Origin: Vibrio tarriae
GTDB taxonomy: Bacteria; Pseudomonadota; Gammaproteobacteria; Enterobacterales; Vibrionaceae
Reading direction: 5' to 3'
Assembly (NCBI RefSeq): GCF_002216685.1
Contig: NZ_CP022353.1
Span: 1,240,001-1,304,000, forward strand
Length of the DNA: 64,000 bases
In this document: positions 54,869 through 62,870 of the stretch, piece by piece
How the letters are laid out: the number at the start of each line of letters is the position of its first letter
Numbering within the stretch: the stretch's first letter is position 1
Notes under the pieces: generated by a model
What the model was told of the DNA's origin: nothing
Database searches by the model: none
The model's input: the letters and a program-made list of their open reading frames with translations, nothing else
Position numbers and translations under genes: made by a program

Positions 54869-56765
54869 CGGTTTGCTGGCCTTTGGCGATCACCCATTAC
54901 TGGATCACGCTGATTTCGCCTTACAAGAAAATGAAAGAGTGTGTCTGGTTGGGCGTAATGGCGCCGGAAAATCCACACTGATGAAAGTACTCGCAGGCGA
55001 GATTCTGCTGGATGATGGCAAGATGCAAGTCATGCAAGATGTCGTCGTATCCCGTTTAGAGCAAGATCCGCCTCGCAATCAAGAGGGTACTGTATTTGAT
55101 TATGTTTCAGGTGGTCTGCAAGGCATTGGCGAACAACTCAAGATCTATCAAGATCAATTAGATCTCGTAGCAACAGACCCAACAGAATCCAACATTAATA
55201 AGCTTGCACATATTCAAGAGCAGCTTGAAGTTTCTGGTGCTTGGCGCTTTGAAGATCGAATCAAAAATGTGCTGGGTTCCTTAAAACTAGATGGACACAC
55301 CAAATTAACCGACCTGTCTGGTGGTTGGCAGCGTAAAGCCGCATTAGCGCGTGCACTGGCGTGTGATCCCGATGTCCTGCTTCTTGACGAACCAACCAAC
55401 CACCTCGATGTAACAACGATTGAATGGTTAGAAGGTTTTCTGAAAGATTTCCGAGGTTCTATCATTTTCATTTCCCATGACCGTGCTTTTATTAAGTCTA
55501 TGGCAACCCGCATTGTGGATCTCGATCGCGGTCAACTCAGCTCTTTCCCAGGAGATTATGAAAATTACCTTACTGAAAAAGAAGAGATGCTGCGGGTTGA
55601 AGAGCTGCAAAATGCCGAGTTTGATAAAAAGCTCGCTCAGGAAGAGGTTTGGATCCGTCAAGGTATTAAAGCACGAAGAACTCGTAATGAAGGGCGAGTT
55701 CGGGCACTGAAACGTCTTCGTCAAGAACGAAGTGAACGTCGTGAAGTACAGGGTAAAGTCAACCTGCAAATCGATGATTCCAACCGCTCAGGGAAAATCG
55801 TTTTTGAAGCCGAAAATCTTCATTACTCGATCGGTGGCAAAACCATTGTTGATGGTTTCAGCTTCAACATTATGCGCGGTGACCGAATTGCGTTAATTGG
55901 TCCTAATGGTTGTGGCAAAAGTACCTTACTCAAAATTTTGCTAGGTGACTTACAGCCCGATAGCGGCAAAGTACACTGTGGTACTAAGCTTGAGGTCGCC
56001 TACTTTGATCAATACCGCGAGTTACTTGATCCTGAAAAAACCGTTATCGATAACTTAGCGGATGGTAAACAAGAAGTGATGGTAGGCGGGCGTCTTCGCC
56101 ACGCGTTAAGCTATCTACAGGACTTTTTATTCTCACCCAAGCGGGCAAGAACCCCAGTAAAAGCGTTATCTGGCGGAGAAAAGAACCGTTTGCTGCTTGC
56201 GCGAATTTTGCTTAAAGCCAACAACCTATTAGTGCTTGATGAACCAACCAACGATTTAGATATCGAAACTTTGGAACTTTTGGAAGAATTGCTTGCCAAT
56301 TACCAAGGCACTTTATTGCTGGTCAGCCACGATCGTGAATTTGTCGATAACACCGTCACCTCAAGTTGGATTTTTGAAGGTGACGGCAAGATTGAAGAAT
56401 TTGTCGGTGGCTACCATGACGCTCAGCAACAGCGTGCCCAAGTTTTACAAAGCAGAGCTGCTGAAAATATCGTCAAAAAAGAAAAAGTGGTTGAGGAGTC
56501 TCCCAAATCCGCACCATCGAAAACTAAGCAGAAGAAGTTATCTTATAAACTGCAACGCGAACTTGAAGCTCTTCCGCAAAGATTAGAAGAGCTGGAAGTT
56601 GAGATCGCAGCGTTACAAGACATCGTCAATAATCCAGACTTTTTCAGTCAGCCTGTCGATAAAACGCAACCCATTTTAGACAAGTTAACTGCAACAGAGC
56701 AGGAACTCGAAATTGCTTTTGAGCGTTGGGAAGAGCTTGAAGCGATGCAACAGGAAAGTGAATAG
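54846..56765 (+). CDS. uup: ABC-F ATPase Uup
   Basis: A 639-residue soluble ATPase with two ABC cassettes and a C-terminal coiled coil, which binds DNA in E. coli Uup and limits transposon excision; the group also acts on ribosomes. Walker A motifs are GRNGAGKST and GPNGCGKST; signatures LSGGWQRKAALARA and LSGGEKNRLLLARI; Walker [12 protein letters not shown] and LVLDEPTNDLD. The inter-cassette arm is rich in Arg/Lys (KARRTRNEGRVRALKRLRQERSERR). The coiled coil is at ~560-635. The start overlaps the DUF836 gene by 23 bp. Confidence 0.95.
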   Translation: MALITIHNGLLAFGDHPLLDHADFALQENERVCLVGRNGAGKSTLMKVLAGEILLDDGKMQVMQDVVVSRLEQDPPRNQEGTVFDYVSGGLQGIGEQLKIYQDQLDLVATDPTESNINKLAHIQEQLEVSGAWRFEDRIKNVLGSLKLDGHTKLTDLSGGWQRKAALARALACDPDVLLLDEPTNHLDVTTIEWLEGFLKDFRGSIIFISHDRAFIKSMATRIVDLDRGQLSSFPGDYENYLTEKEEMLRVEELQNAEFDKKLAQEEVWIRQGIKARRTRNEGRVRALKRLRQERSERREVQGKVNLQIDDSNRSGKIVFEAENLHYSIGGKTIVDGFSFNIMRGDRIALIGPNGCGKSTLLKILLGDLQPDSGKVHCGTKLEVAYFDQYRELLDPEKTVIDNLADGKQEVMVGGRLRHALSYLQDFLFSPKRARTPVKALSGGEKNRLLLARILLKANNLLVLDEPTNDLDIETLELLEELLANYQGTLLLVSHDREFVDNTVTSSWIFEGDGKIEEFVGGYHDAQQQRAQVLQSRAAENIVKKEKVVEESPKSAPSKTKQKKLSYKLQRELEALPQRLEELEVEIAALQDIVNNPDFFSQPVDKTQPILDKLTATEQELEIAFERWEELEAMQQESE

Positions 56766-56770
56766 AAAAC

Positions 56771-58492
56771 ATGAGTCGTATTACTTTTAAACGTTCGATT
56801 TTAGCCAGCGCAGTATTGCTTGCTACCCATACTGCCAACGCGGCACTCTACCAAGTGATGGAAGTGACCCCAAGTACAGGGCAAAGCTACGGTAGTGCAT
56901 GGGGTGTGGCAATCCAACCAAGTACAGGCAATGATAGCTGTTTTACCAGTTCAACCGTCGGTGGTGTGAATTGTCAAAACTTTGCTTTGGCAGGTGAGAC
57001 CCGCATTGAAAAAGCCAGCACAGGTAAAGCAGTGGATGGTTTAAGTTACCGTGATGAAGTTGCTTTCGGGATTGATAATGCGTTCTTATATGTACAGGAT
57101 CGAGACGACTTTGAACGCTACTGTTACAGCGAGCTTTTGTATTCGACATGTAATACCTGGGCAGACCCTCATTGGAATCGTTGGGAAGCAGAGATTGGCG
57201 GCAGAGAAGTGAACTCAATTGCTTTTGTTGGTACCGACACTACAGGGGCTACAATTCCCAATGCTCAAAATGAAAATATTGTAATTAATAGTCTTATCGG
57301 CCCATCGACTTCTGATGCGATTGGTATACGAATTAAAACAGGCGAAGTGACAACGTATCGTCGAAACGCTGGTACTATTACCGCTGTTAGTACTGGAACT
57401 GCTCCTAATTTAACAACAGGCTTTCTTTATACTCGCGCTTGGAAAAACCGTGAATACACTTCTCCTGATAGAAGTTATACAGTGGGCAGTGTATCTCGTC
57501 CTTTTAGAAGTAATGAAGGTGATTATTTCTCTTCAAAACCCGCTATATGGAAAAATGATGGAACCGCTGTCGAACTTAACTGGCCAAGCAACCTTGAAAA
57601 TAAAGACAATCGGCTAGCACAAGGTAGCATGCGAGATGTGCTTGAAAGTGGTGGCAAGCTATATGCTGTTGGGTATAGCACCTATGACCCTGACAATAAT
57701 TACATGCAAGCCTCTGTTTTCCTACTGGATGACACCAGTAATTTTTCTAATGCTGCGAGCTGGGTAACCAAAGCGGTTTCAGGTGCTGAAGTTAAAATTG
57801 GTGGCGATTATATTCACAGTAATTCGGTAGTCACCGATGTAAACAAAAACCTCGTCGCGTTAGGTTCCGCTAAACGCGCTGGTAGCCGACCAGAGAATGG
57901 AGCAGCAGGCAATCGATTATTTGTTATCGAAGATGTTTCTGCCAACATTCCGACAGCCAACTTCTTAACAGGTGGCATCTTCTTCACAGGAGCTGGCGGT
58001 AAGGCTGGGGCAATTAACAACTATAACGAGATTGTCGGTCAAGTTGACGCGAACGACACTCGTGAGAATGATGGAAAGCCACGCCGCAAAAGAGGATTTA
58101 TTTATCCATACAGTACCAATGGTAGTGACCCTAGTCGCATGGCTATTTTTGCCAATAAAGCTTGGTGGTTAGATGATCTCACTAACGATGATGCAGCGAC
58201 AAGCAACAACAACCAGTTCCGTATTATTGACGCTACTGATATTAATGATGCTGGCGTTATCTCTGCAACCGCGCTGAAATGTTCAGGTGGATACGATACG
58301 ACGGCACATAATTCATTGTGCAGTAACCGCGAAGAAACCGTCGTTGCCGTGAAGTTGATTCCAATATCAGATCCTTCAGTTGCAAAGATTCAACAGCGCT
58401 CAACTGAAGAGCAAGCCTCTGAACGTAAAGGGGGAAGCTTCGGATTAGGGCTTTTGATAGTGCTTAGTGCACTAGGGTTCCGTAGAAAATAG
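56771..58492 (+). CDS. DUF3466 family exported protein with GlyGly-CTERM tail
   Basis: A 573-residue exported protein, 5 bp after uup. A signal peptide (FKRSILASAVLLATHTANA) opens it. The long middle has six-to-eight beta-rich repeats of the DUF3466 type, including the SxAxGxxxN-like pieces SNSVVTDVNKNLVALGSA and GAINNYNEIVGQV, which recall HAF-type repeats. The end KGGSFGLGLLIVLSALGFRRK is a Gly-Gly, hydrophobic helix, Arg-cluster tail of the GlyGly-CTERM class, which is processed by rhombosortase and leads to surface display via type II secretion in Vibrio. Function of the family is unknown. Part of the coding sequence is more AT-rich than uup. Confidence 0.82.
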   Translation: MSRITFKRSILASAVLLATHTANAALYQVMEVTPSTGQSYGSAWGVAIQPSTGNDSCFTSSTVGGVNCQNFALAGETRIEKASTGKAVDGLSYRDEVAFGIDNAFLYVQDRDDFERYCYSELLYSTCNTWADPHWNRWEAEIGGREVNSIAFVGTDTTGATIPNAQNENIVINSLIGPSTSDAIGIRIKTGEVTTYRRNAGTITAVSTGTAPNLTTGFLYTRAWKNREYTSPDRSYTVGSVSRPFRSNEGDYFSSKPAIWKNDGTAVELNWPSNLENKDNRLAQGSMRDVLESGGKLYAVGYSTYDPDNNYMQASVFLLDDTSNFSNAASWVTKAVSGAEVKIGGDYIHSNSVVTDVNKNLVALGSAKRAGSRPENGAAGNRLFVIEDVSANIPTANFLTGGIFFTGAGGKAGAINNYNEIVGQVDANDTRENDGKPRRKRGFIYPYSTNGSDPSRMAIFANKAWWLDDLTNDDAATSNNNQFRIIDATDINDAGVISATALKCSGGYDTTAHNSLCSNREETVVAVKLIPISDPSVAKIQQRSTEEQASERKGGSFGLGLLIVLSALGFRRK

Positions 58493-58509
58493 AGATTTTT
58501 GTCAGGAAG

Positions 58510-58545
58510 GGCACAAGCTCACAGATTTGGGTTTGTGCCTTTTTT
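58510..58545 (+). terminator. Terminator after the DUF3466 gene
   Basis: Stem GGCACAA / TTGTGCC with a 16-nt loop followed by six T. Confidence 0.85.
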
Positions 58546-58658
58546 ATTGCTTGAGAAAGGCGAATAATTGATCGATTCTGTATTGGTGTGGTCATAAAAG
58601 ATCCACACAAGTTTAATAGTTGTACGTTACACCAAAGTTACCGTATGAGGACAGAACT

Positions 58659-58832
58659 ATGAAGAGACAAAAGCGTGATCGCCTAGAAAGAGCTCAATCG
58701 CAAGGATACAAAGCCGGTCTAAACGGTCGATCCCATGACGAATGTCCCTATCAACAGACGGAAGTACGCTCTTATTGGTTAGGTGGTTGGCGTGATGCTA
58801 GAAACGATAAACTTTCTGGTCTCTGCAAATAA
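58659..58832 (+). CDS. rmf: Ribosome modulation factor
   Basis: A 57-residue basic protein that pairs 70S ribosomes into inactive 100S dimers in stationary phase. The sequence MKRQKRDRLERAQSQGYKAGL, then CPYQQTEVRSYWLGGWRDAR, matches E. coli RMF along its length. ATG at 58659 is used; the upstream extension in the raw frame is leader. The order rmf-fabA-lon-like-matP is the same as in E. coli. Stationary-phase control is known for the family; I see no clear operator. Confidence 0.95.
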   Translation: MKRQKRDRLERAQSQGYKAGLNGRSHDECPYQQTEVRSYWLGGWRDARNDKLSGLCK

Positions 58833-58873
58833 TTTCCCATACAACAAAGCTTGAAAAGGCTTATCGCTAGGAA

Positions 58874-58894
58874 AACAGCCCGAAACGGGCTGTT
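58874..58894. terminator. Terminator shared by rmf and fabA
   Basis: Perfect 9-bp stem AACAGCCCG / CGGGCTGTT with an AAA loop. On the minus strand TTTT follows, on the plus strand ATTCGTTT, so it lies well placed for both convergent genes. Confidence 0.85.
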
Positions 58895-58915
58895 ATTCGT
58901 TTAGAGATTCTATCT

Positions 58916-59434
58916 TTAAAACGCAGACGTATCTTGGAACAAGCCAACTTTAAGATCTTTGGCTACGTAGATTTCTTTGCCATCAACAAGTACGCGACCA
59001 TCGGCTAAACCCATCACTAACTTACGGTTCACCACACGTTTCATGTTAATTTCGTAGGTGACTTTTTTAGCGGTTGGTAAAATTTGTCCTGTAAATTTCA
59101 CTTCGCCAACGCCAAGCGCGCGACCTTTACCTTTACCGCCAACCCAGCCAAGGAAAAAACCCACCAGTTGCCACATGGCATCTAAGCCCAAGCATCCCGG
59201 CATCACTGGGTCTCCTGGGAAATGGCAATCAAAAAACCATAAATCAGGCGTGATATCGAGCTCAGCTAAGATCAAACCTTTACCAAATTCACCTTCAGTT
59301 TCTGACATCTTGGTAATGCGATCCATCATCAACATATTTGGCGCTGGAAGTTGAGGATAGCCCTCACCAAACAACTCACCTTGGCTTGACGCTAAAAGAT
59401 CTTCTCGATTATACGAATCACGTTTGTTCTGCAT
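58916..59434 (-). CDS. fabA: 3-hydroxydecanoyl-ACP dehydratase/isomerase
   Basis: A 172-residue cytosolic hotdog enzyme that introduces the double bond in unsaturated fatty acid synthesis. The catalytic His71 is in [11 protein letters not shown] and Asp85 in [10 protein letters not shown]. Length and sequence follow E. coli FabA throughout. It lies 64 bp downstream of the lon-like gene on the same strand, with a FabR-like palindrome in the gap, so it has its own regulated promoter. Confidence 0.97.
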   Translation of the reverse strand: MQNKRDSYNREDLLASSQGELFGEGYPQLPAPNMLMMDRITKMSETEGEFGKGLILAELDITPDLWFFDCHFPGDPVMPGCLGLDAMWQLVGFFLGWVGGKGKGRALGVGEVKFTGQILPTAKKVTYEINMKRVVNRKLVMGLADGRVLVDGKEIYVAKDLKVGLFQDTSAF

Positions 59435-59468
59435 TATTGATTACTCCATTTTTTGTTGGGTGCATGTT

Positions 59469-59486
59469 AGTGAACACGTGTACGCC
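59469..59486. promoter_or_regulatory. FabR-like operator upstream of fabA
   Basis: AGTGAACACGTGTACGCC, whose minus-strand reading GGCGTACACGTGTTCACT resembles the FabR operators of E. coli fabA and fabB (AGCGTACA..TGTTCGCT form). It lies 35 bp before the fabA start, where it would set unsaturated fatty acid supply. The exact E. coli sequence is from memory. Confidence 0.55.
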
Positions 59487-59498
59487 AAACAACTCCGA

Positions 59499-61148
59499 TC
59501 AGTGCCAGCTAAGCCAGTTTTTGATCCGTTCCACAATTCCGTGCGGTTGCACAAGTTTTTCAAAATTATCAATTCTTTCAGCGATCTTTGCGATCACGCT
59601 GTCTTCATCTTCTCCACGGAAAGGTTTACCCATGAGAAGAGGAATCGCTTCATCCACCGTCGAAACAGGCCAGATGTTGAATTCACCATTCTTAATGCTT
59701 TCTACAACTGATTTATGAAGCGCCAAGTGTTTCAGGTTCGAACTTGGCAAAATCACACCCTGTTCTCCAGTTAAGCCTTGGTGACAACAGACGCGATAAA
59801 ATCCTTCAATTTTTTCATTCAGACCACCGACCGCTTGAACTCGTCCAAATTGGTCAACAGCGCCAGTAACGGCAATCTGTTGGTCAATCGGATACTCAGA
59901 AAGCGCACTCACTAATGAACATAATTCCGCCAGTGAAGCGCTATCACCATCAACTTCACTATAAGACTGCTCAAAAACAATCGAAGCAGAAAAGGGCAGA
60001 GAACCATCAAGATTCAAGGCGCTACTCACAAAAGCTTGCATAATCATCATGCCTTTAGCATGCAGGTTGCCGCCTAGCTCAACTTTTCTCTCTACATCCG
60101 CAATGTCACCATCACCAAAATGGATCACGCAGGAAATACGAGCAGGCTCACCGTAAGGCATTGGGTGCCCAGTTACTTCGATGACTGTCAAGCCATTAAC
60201 TTGCCCGACTTGTTCACCCTGGGTTTCGATGATCACTTGACCGTCAAGAATGTCGTCTAGAGCTCTTTCGGGTAAATAAGACTCGCGCAGATAGCGTTTA
60301 TCTAGAGCAATTTCAATATGTTCAGCGTCAATTAACGCTCCTTCAGACTCAAGGCGAGCTTCTTCAAGTAACGCTCGGTGCCACATTAAACAAAGGGGAG
60401 CGTAATGTTGATCTTCAGTATAACGAGCACCTGCCGTCATTAGAGACTGGATGGCAGAGCAGGTTAATGAAGGCAAATTGTACTGTTCACACAACCAGCG
60501 TAGGTAGCCGAGGTAATCTTCAATCGTTTCCTCTTCTATCTTGAGATCTAATTCGAGCTCTGAAAACAAACACAAACCTGAATGAATGTCAGCATCTAAA
60601 AAATCCAGATCGCCAAGTTGCGTGCGATCACCGACAACAATGAGTTTAACGTCGTAACTTGAACCTAAACGGCTAGGGAGCGGAGACTTTGGATCGCAAT
60701 TGATAGGAGAGACAGTTTCACCCAAAACGGCGGCTTTTACTGTTGGCCAATAGCGTGGATTAGCTAGCAATAAATTCGCTGAAACAATCAAATAACCGCC
60801 ATTCGCTTGTTCGAGATATCCTGACGTTTTATGAACTAGACCACCATGTTCAACTTTGACTTGGCCTAGAATCTCTGAGATATCTAACGTCTCTGTGCTT
60901 ACGACAGGAACATCAAGCTCCTGCTCAAGTAATGCGTCTTTAAAGAGAGAGCGATAAATCGAGTTATCGGGAGCATTAATCAAGAGGATTCGACTAAACC
61001 CTTTAAGGTGAACAAACTGTTCAAGCGCGCTGGTTAAACGAGGCTGAATCTCGATCAGTGAAATGGGAGCTAGGTTAGGGTAGTTTTCAAAGACTTTGTT
61101 AAACTGCTCAAATTGAGGCGTTACACTGCGCCAGATGCTTTGGGTCAT
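59499..61148 (-). CDS. Lon-family protease without AAA+ core completeness (LonB/YcbZ type)
   Basis: A 549-residue protein of the YcbZ group. The N-terminal ~300 residues are a degenerate AAA-like part (KGFSRILLINAPDNSIYRSLF in place of a Walker A). The C-terminal protease domain (~340-530) is complete: catalytic Ser in SYSEVDGDSASLAEL and Lys in VGGLNEKIEGFYR. I start at ATG 61148 (MTQSIWRSVTPQ), which corresponds to the E. coli start; a TTG ten codons upstream is an alternative. Natural substrates are unknown. It lies divergent from matP and upstream of fabA, as in E. coli. Confidence 0.88.
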   Translation of the reverse strand: MTQSIWRSVTPQFEQFNKVFENYPNLAPISLIEIQPRLTSALEQFVHLKGFSRILLINAPDNSIYRSLFKDALLEQELDVPVVSTETLDISEILGQVKVEHGGLVHKTSGYLEQANGGYLIVSANLLLANPRYWPTVKAAVLGETVSPINCDPKSPLPSRLGSSYDVKLIVVGDRTQLGDLDFLDADIHSGLCLFSELELDLKIEEETIEDYLGYLRWLCEQYNLPSLTCSAIQSLMTAGARYTEDQHYAPLCLMWHRALLEEARLESEGALIDAEHIEIALDKRYLRESYLPERALDDILDGQVIIETQGEQVGQVNGLTVIEVTGHPMPYGEPARISCVIHFGDGDIADVERKVELGGNLHAKGMMIMQAFVSSALNLDGSLPFSASIVFEQSYSEVDGDSASLAELCSLVSALSEYPIDQQIAVTGAVDQFGRVQAVGGLNEKIEGFYRVCCHQGLTGEQGVILPSSNLKHLALHKSVVESIKNGEFNIWPVSTVDEAIPLLMGKPFRGEDEDSVIAKIAERIDNFEKLVQPHGIVERIKNWLSWH

Positions 61149-61311
61149 TGAGATATCGAACTGATTGAAAAGAGCCAAATTATATAGAAAAAGCCGAGCA
61201 GCGAACAGTGAAAGTCGACGATGATCTTTCTCGCTTTTTTGATAGGGAGAATTGCAAGTCTACAGACAGTGGGTTACGCTGTCACTGTATAACAATGGAA
61301 AGTGGCCGAAG

Positions 61312-61761
61312 ATGAAATATCAACAACTTGAAAATTTAGAATGTGGTTGGAAATGGCAGTATCTCATCAATAAATGGAAGGATGGAGAGCCCGTTACTCG
61401 CTATATTGATAAAAGTGAAATTGAAGCTGCGGTACAGAAGCTCAAGGCGATAGAACATGAACCGACTCATGTACTGTCTTGGATTGAAGAACATATGTCT
61501 TCCGAGCTCGATAACAAACTTAAACAAGCGATCAGAGCCAAGCGTAAGCGCCACTTTAATGCAGAACAAATCCATACACGCAAGAAATCTATTGATTTAG
61601 ATTACCGAGTTTGGGAAAAGTTATCCCTAAAAGCCAATGAGTTAGGTTGTACATTATCCGATGCGATTGAGTATCTACTCAGCGAGGCTTCAAGAAGTGA
61701 AAAGGCAAGCAAAACCGTCAACAGTTTAAAAGAAGATCTCAGTCGGTTATTAGCAGAATAA
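61312..61761 (+). CDS. matP: Ter macrodomain organiser MatP
   Basis: A 149-residue DNA-binding protein that condenses the chromosome terminus by bridging matS sites and links it to the division machinery. It starts MKYQQLENLECGWKWQYLINKWKDGE, the four-helix part, and ends with the ribbon-helix-helix (KKSIDLDYRVWEKLSLKANELGCTLSDAIEYLL) and C-terminal coiled coil. The ATG at 61312 is used; the upstream extension lacks likeness. Two exact matS copies are in this window at 6891 and 6931. It is 13 bp upstream of the DUF3634 gene. Confidence 0.96.
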   Translation: MKYQQLENLECGWKWQYLINKWKDGEPVTRYIDKSEIEAAVQKLKAIEHEPTHVLSWIEEHMSSELDNKLKQAIRAKRKRHFNAEQIHTRKKSIDLDYRVWEKLSLKANELGCTLSDAIEYLLSEASRSEKASKTVNSLKEDLSRLLAE

Positions 61762-61774
61762 GGAGATGTCTCTT

Positions 61775-62098
61775 ATGGATATGCTGTATGTAATACTTGT
61801 TGCGGCGATAATTATCTTCTGGCTAGTCGCGATCGATAGACCCATCTTGGTGGTCAGCTTCAAAGAAGGTCATCTTGTTCGTAGCAAGGGACATTTTCCG
61901 CCAACATTCAAACATAACCTTATCGATATCGCTCAACATGAACCTTTTTCAGGGGAAATTAAGGTGTATCAAAAAAGGACTGGAGCCAAGCTGGCGTTTT
62001 CGAAGCAAGTCCCGAAAAAGATCCAGCAAAGAATCCGCAACGTATTCCCACACCAAGGCTTTACACGCCAAAGCTCGACATTAAAGAAAGGTCGCTAA
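61775..62098 (+). CDS. DUF3634 family membrane-anchored protein
   Basis: A 107-residue protein with one N-terminal helix (MLYVILVAAIIIFWLVAI) and a short basic cytosolic domain (VVSFKEGHLVRSKGHFPPTFKHNLIDIAQHE). It matches the DUF3634 type found next to matP in Vibrio. ATG 61775 is chosen because AAGGAG lies 9 bases upstream; the ATG at 61766 sits directly on that site. Function unknown; it is probably cotranscribed with matP. Confidence 0.75.
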   Translation: MDMLYVILVAAIIIFWLVAIDRPILVVSFKEGHLVRSKGHFPPTFKHNLIDIAQHEPFSGEIKVYQKRTGAKLAFSKQVPKKIQQRIRNVFPHQGFTRQSSTLKKGR

Positions 62099-62235
62099 GC
62101 GTATTAATCATCCTTGCTCGACATCGTCATTGCAAGAAAAAGCTGGTTAAGCTCCAAACAGCACAAGTTCAAACTCGCCAAGAAGATATTTCGGTTACAT
62201 TTTCCTCCTAGCTTAATCTTGGTGAGATGAATTTG

Positions 62236-62568
62236 ATGAAGTTTTTGAGGCGAGTAATGTTGAGCATTTTCCTCACAATTTTTAGTCAATCAACGATTGC
62301 AGACGATGCGGAATTGAATCGAGTGGCAAAGAAAATCAAGACTCAAATTGAAAAGTCGATCAAAAAGAGCAAAAAACCACTTGAAGGTTACTGTGATGTT
62401 TTTGTTGATTTAGATTACACACATCCGAAAAATGCTGTCGTAAAGAAAGTTTCCACATTAGGTGACAACGAGCTTTGCTTAATTGCCAAGAAAACTATCA
62501 AGGTGGGCAATAAGTATGTTTATGATTGGCCTGAGAAATACATAAGGGTTCAGCTTGTTTCAAAATAG
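62236..62568 (+). CDS. Secreted TolA-domain-III-like protein
   Basis: A 110-residue exported protein: signal peptide (FLRRVMLSIFLTIFSQSTIA) with likely cut before DDAEL, then ~88 residues. The mature part follows the pattern of the TolA C-terminal domain: a helix of I..QI..SIKKS, GYCDVFVDLDY with Cys53, VVKKVSTLGDNELCLIAKK with Cys81 (the pair that forms the TolA disulfide) and a final strand YIRVQLVSK. It lacks TolA's membrane helix and long helical linker, so it would be free in the periplasm. The ATG at 62236 is preferred over 62227 for its 9-base spacing to GGTGAG. It ends ~140 bp from a dif-like site. Confidence 0.6.
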   Translation: MKFLRRVMLSIFLTIFSQSTIADDAELNRVAKKIKTQIEKSIKKSKKPLEGYCDVFVDLDYTHPKNAVVKKVSTLGDNELCLIAKKTIKVGNKYVYDWPEKYIRVQLVSK

Positions 62569-62710
62569 CTCAAGACCGAGGCTATATAAATAATTCTGTG
62601 TAACTGAGAACACATCAAAAAATGCATGCCTGGATATCATTTTACGGACATTGTCAATAAATGTAGTGCATTGGTGTTAAGCCATGGCGCCCATAGTGAG
62701 GCTATATTTA

Positions 62711-62738
62711 ACTGCGTATTACGTGCATTATGTTAAAT
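62711..62738 (+). other. dif-like XerC/XerD recombination site
   Basis: A 28-bp element with the XerC-type arm ACTGCGTATTA, centre CGTGCA and XerD arm TTATGTTAAAT. The XerD arm is identical to the E. coli one; the XerC arm keeps the TGCG.AT core. This is where chromosome dimers are resolved and where CTX-type filamentous phages integrate in Vibrio. The surrounding gap 62569-62870 (302 bp) otherwise holds only AT-rich spacer. No phage gene flanks the site in this window. Confidence 0.78.
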
Positions 62739-62870
62739 ACGACATCAGAACGAGTTGATAACCCCAATCAGCTCCCTCTTTTTCATCAGGCATTAAACAT
62801 AACTGCATTTACCATAAAATACCTAATAACTATATTTATCATTTGCCAATGTTAAGTATAATTATTAGCT

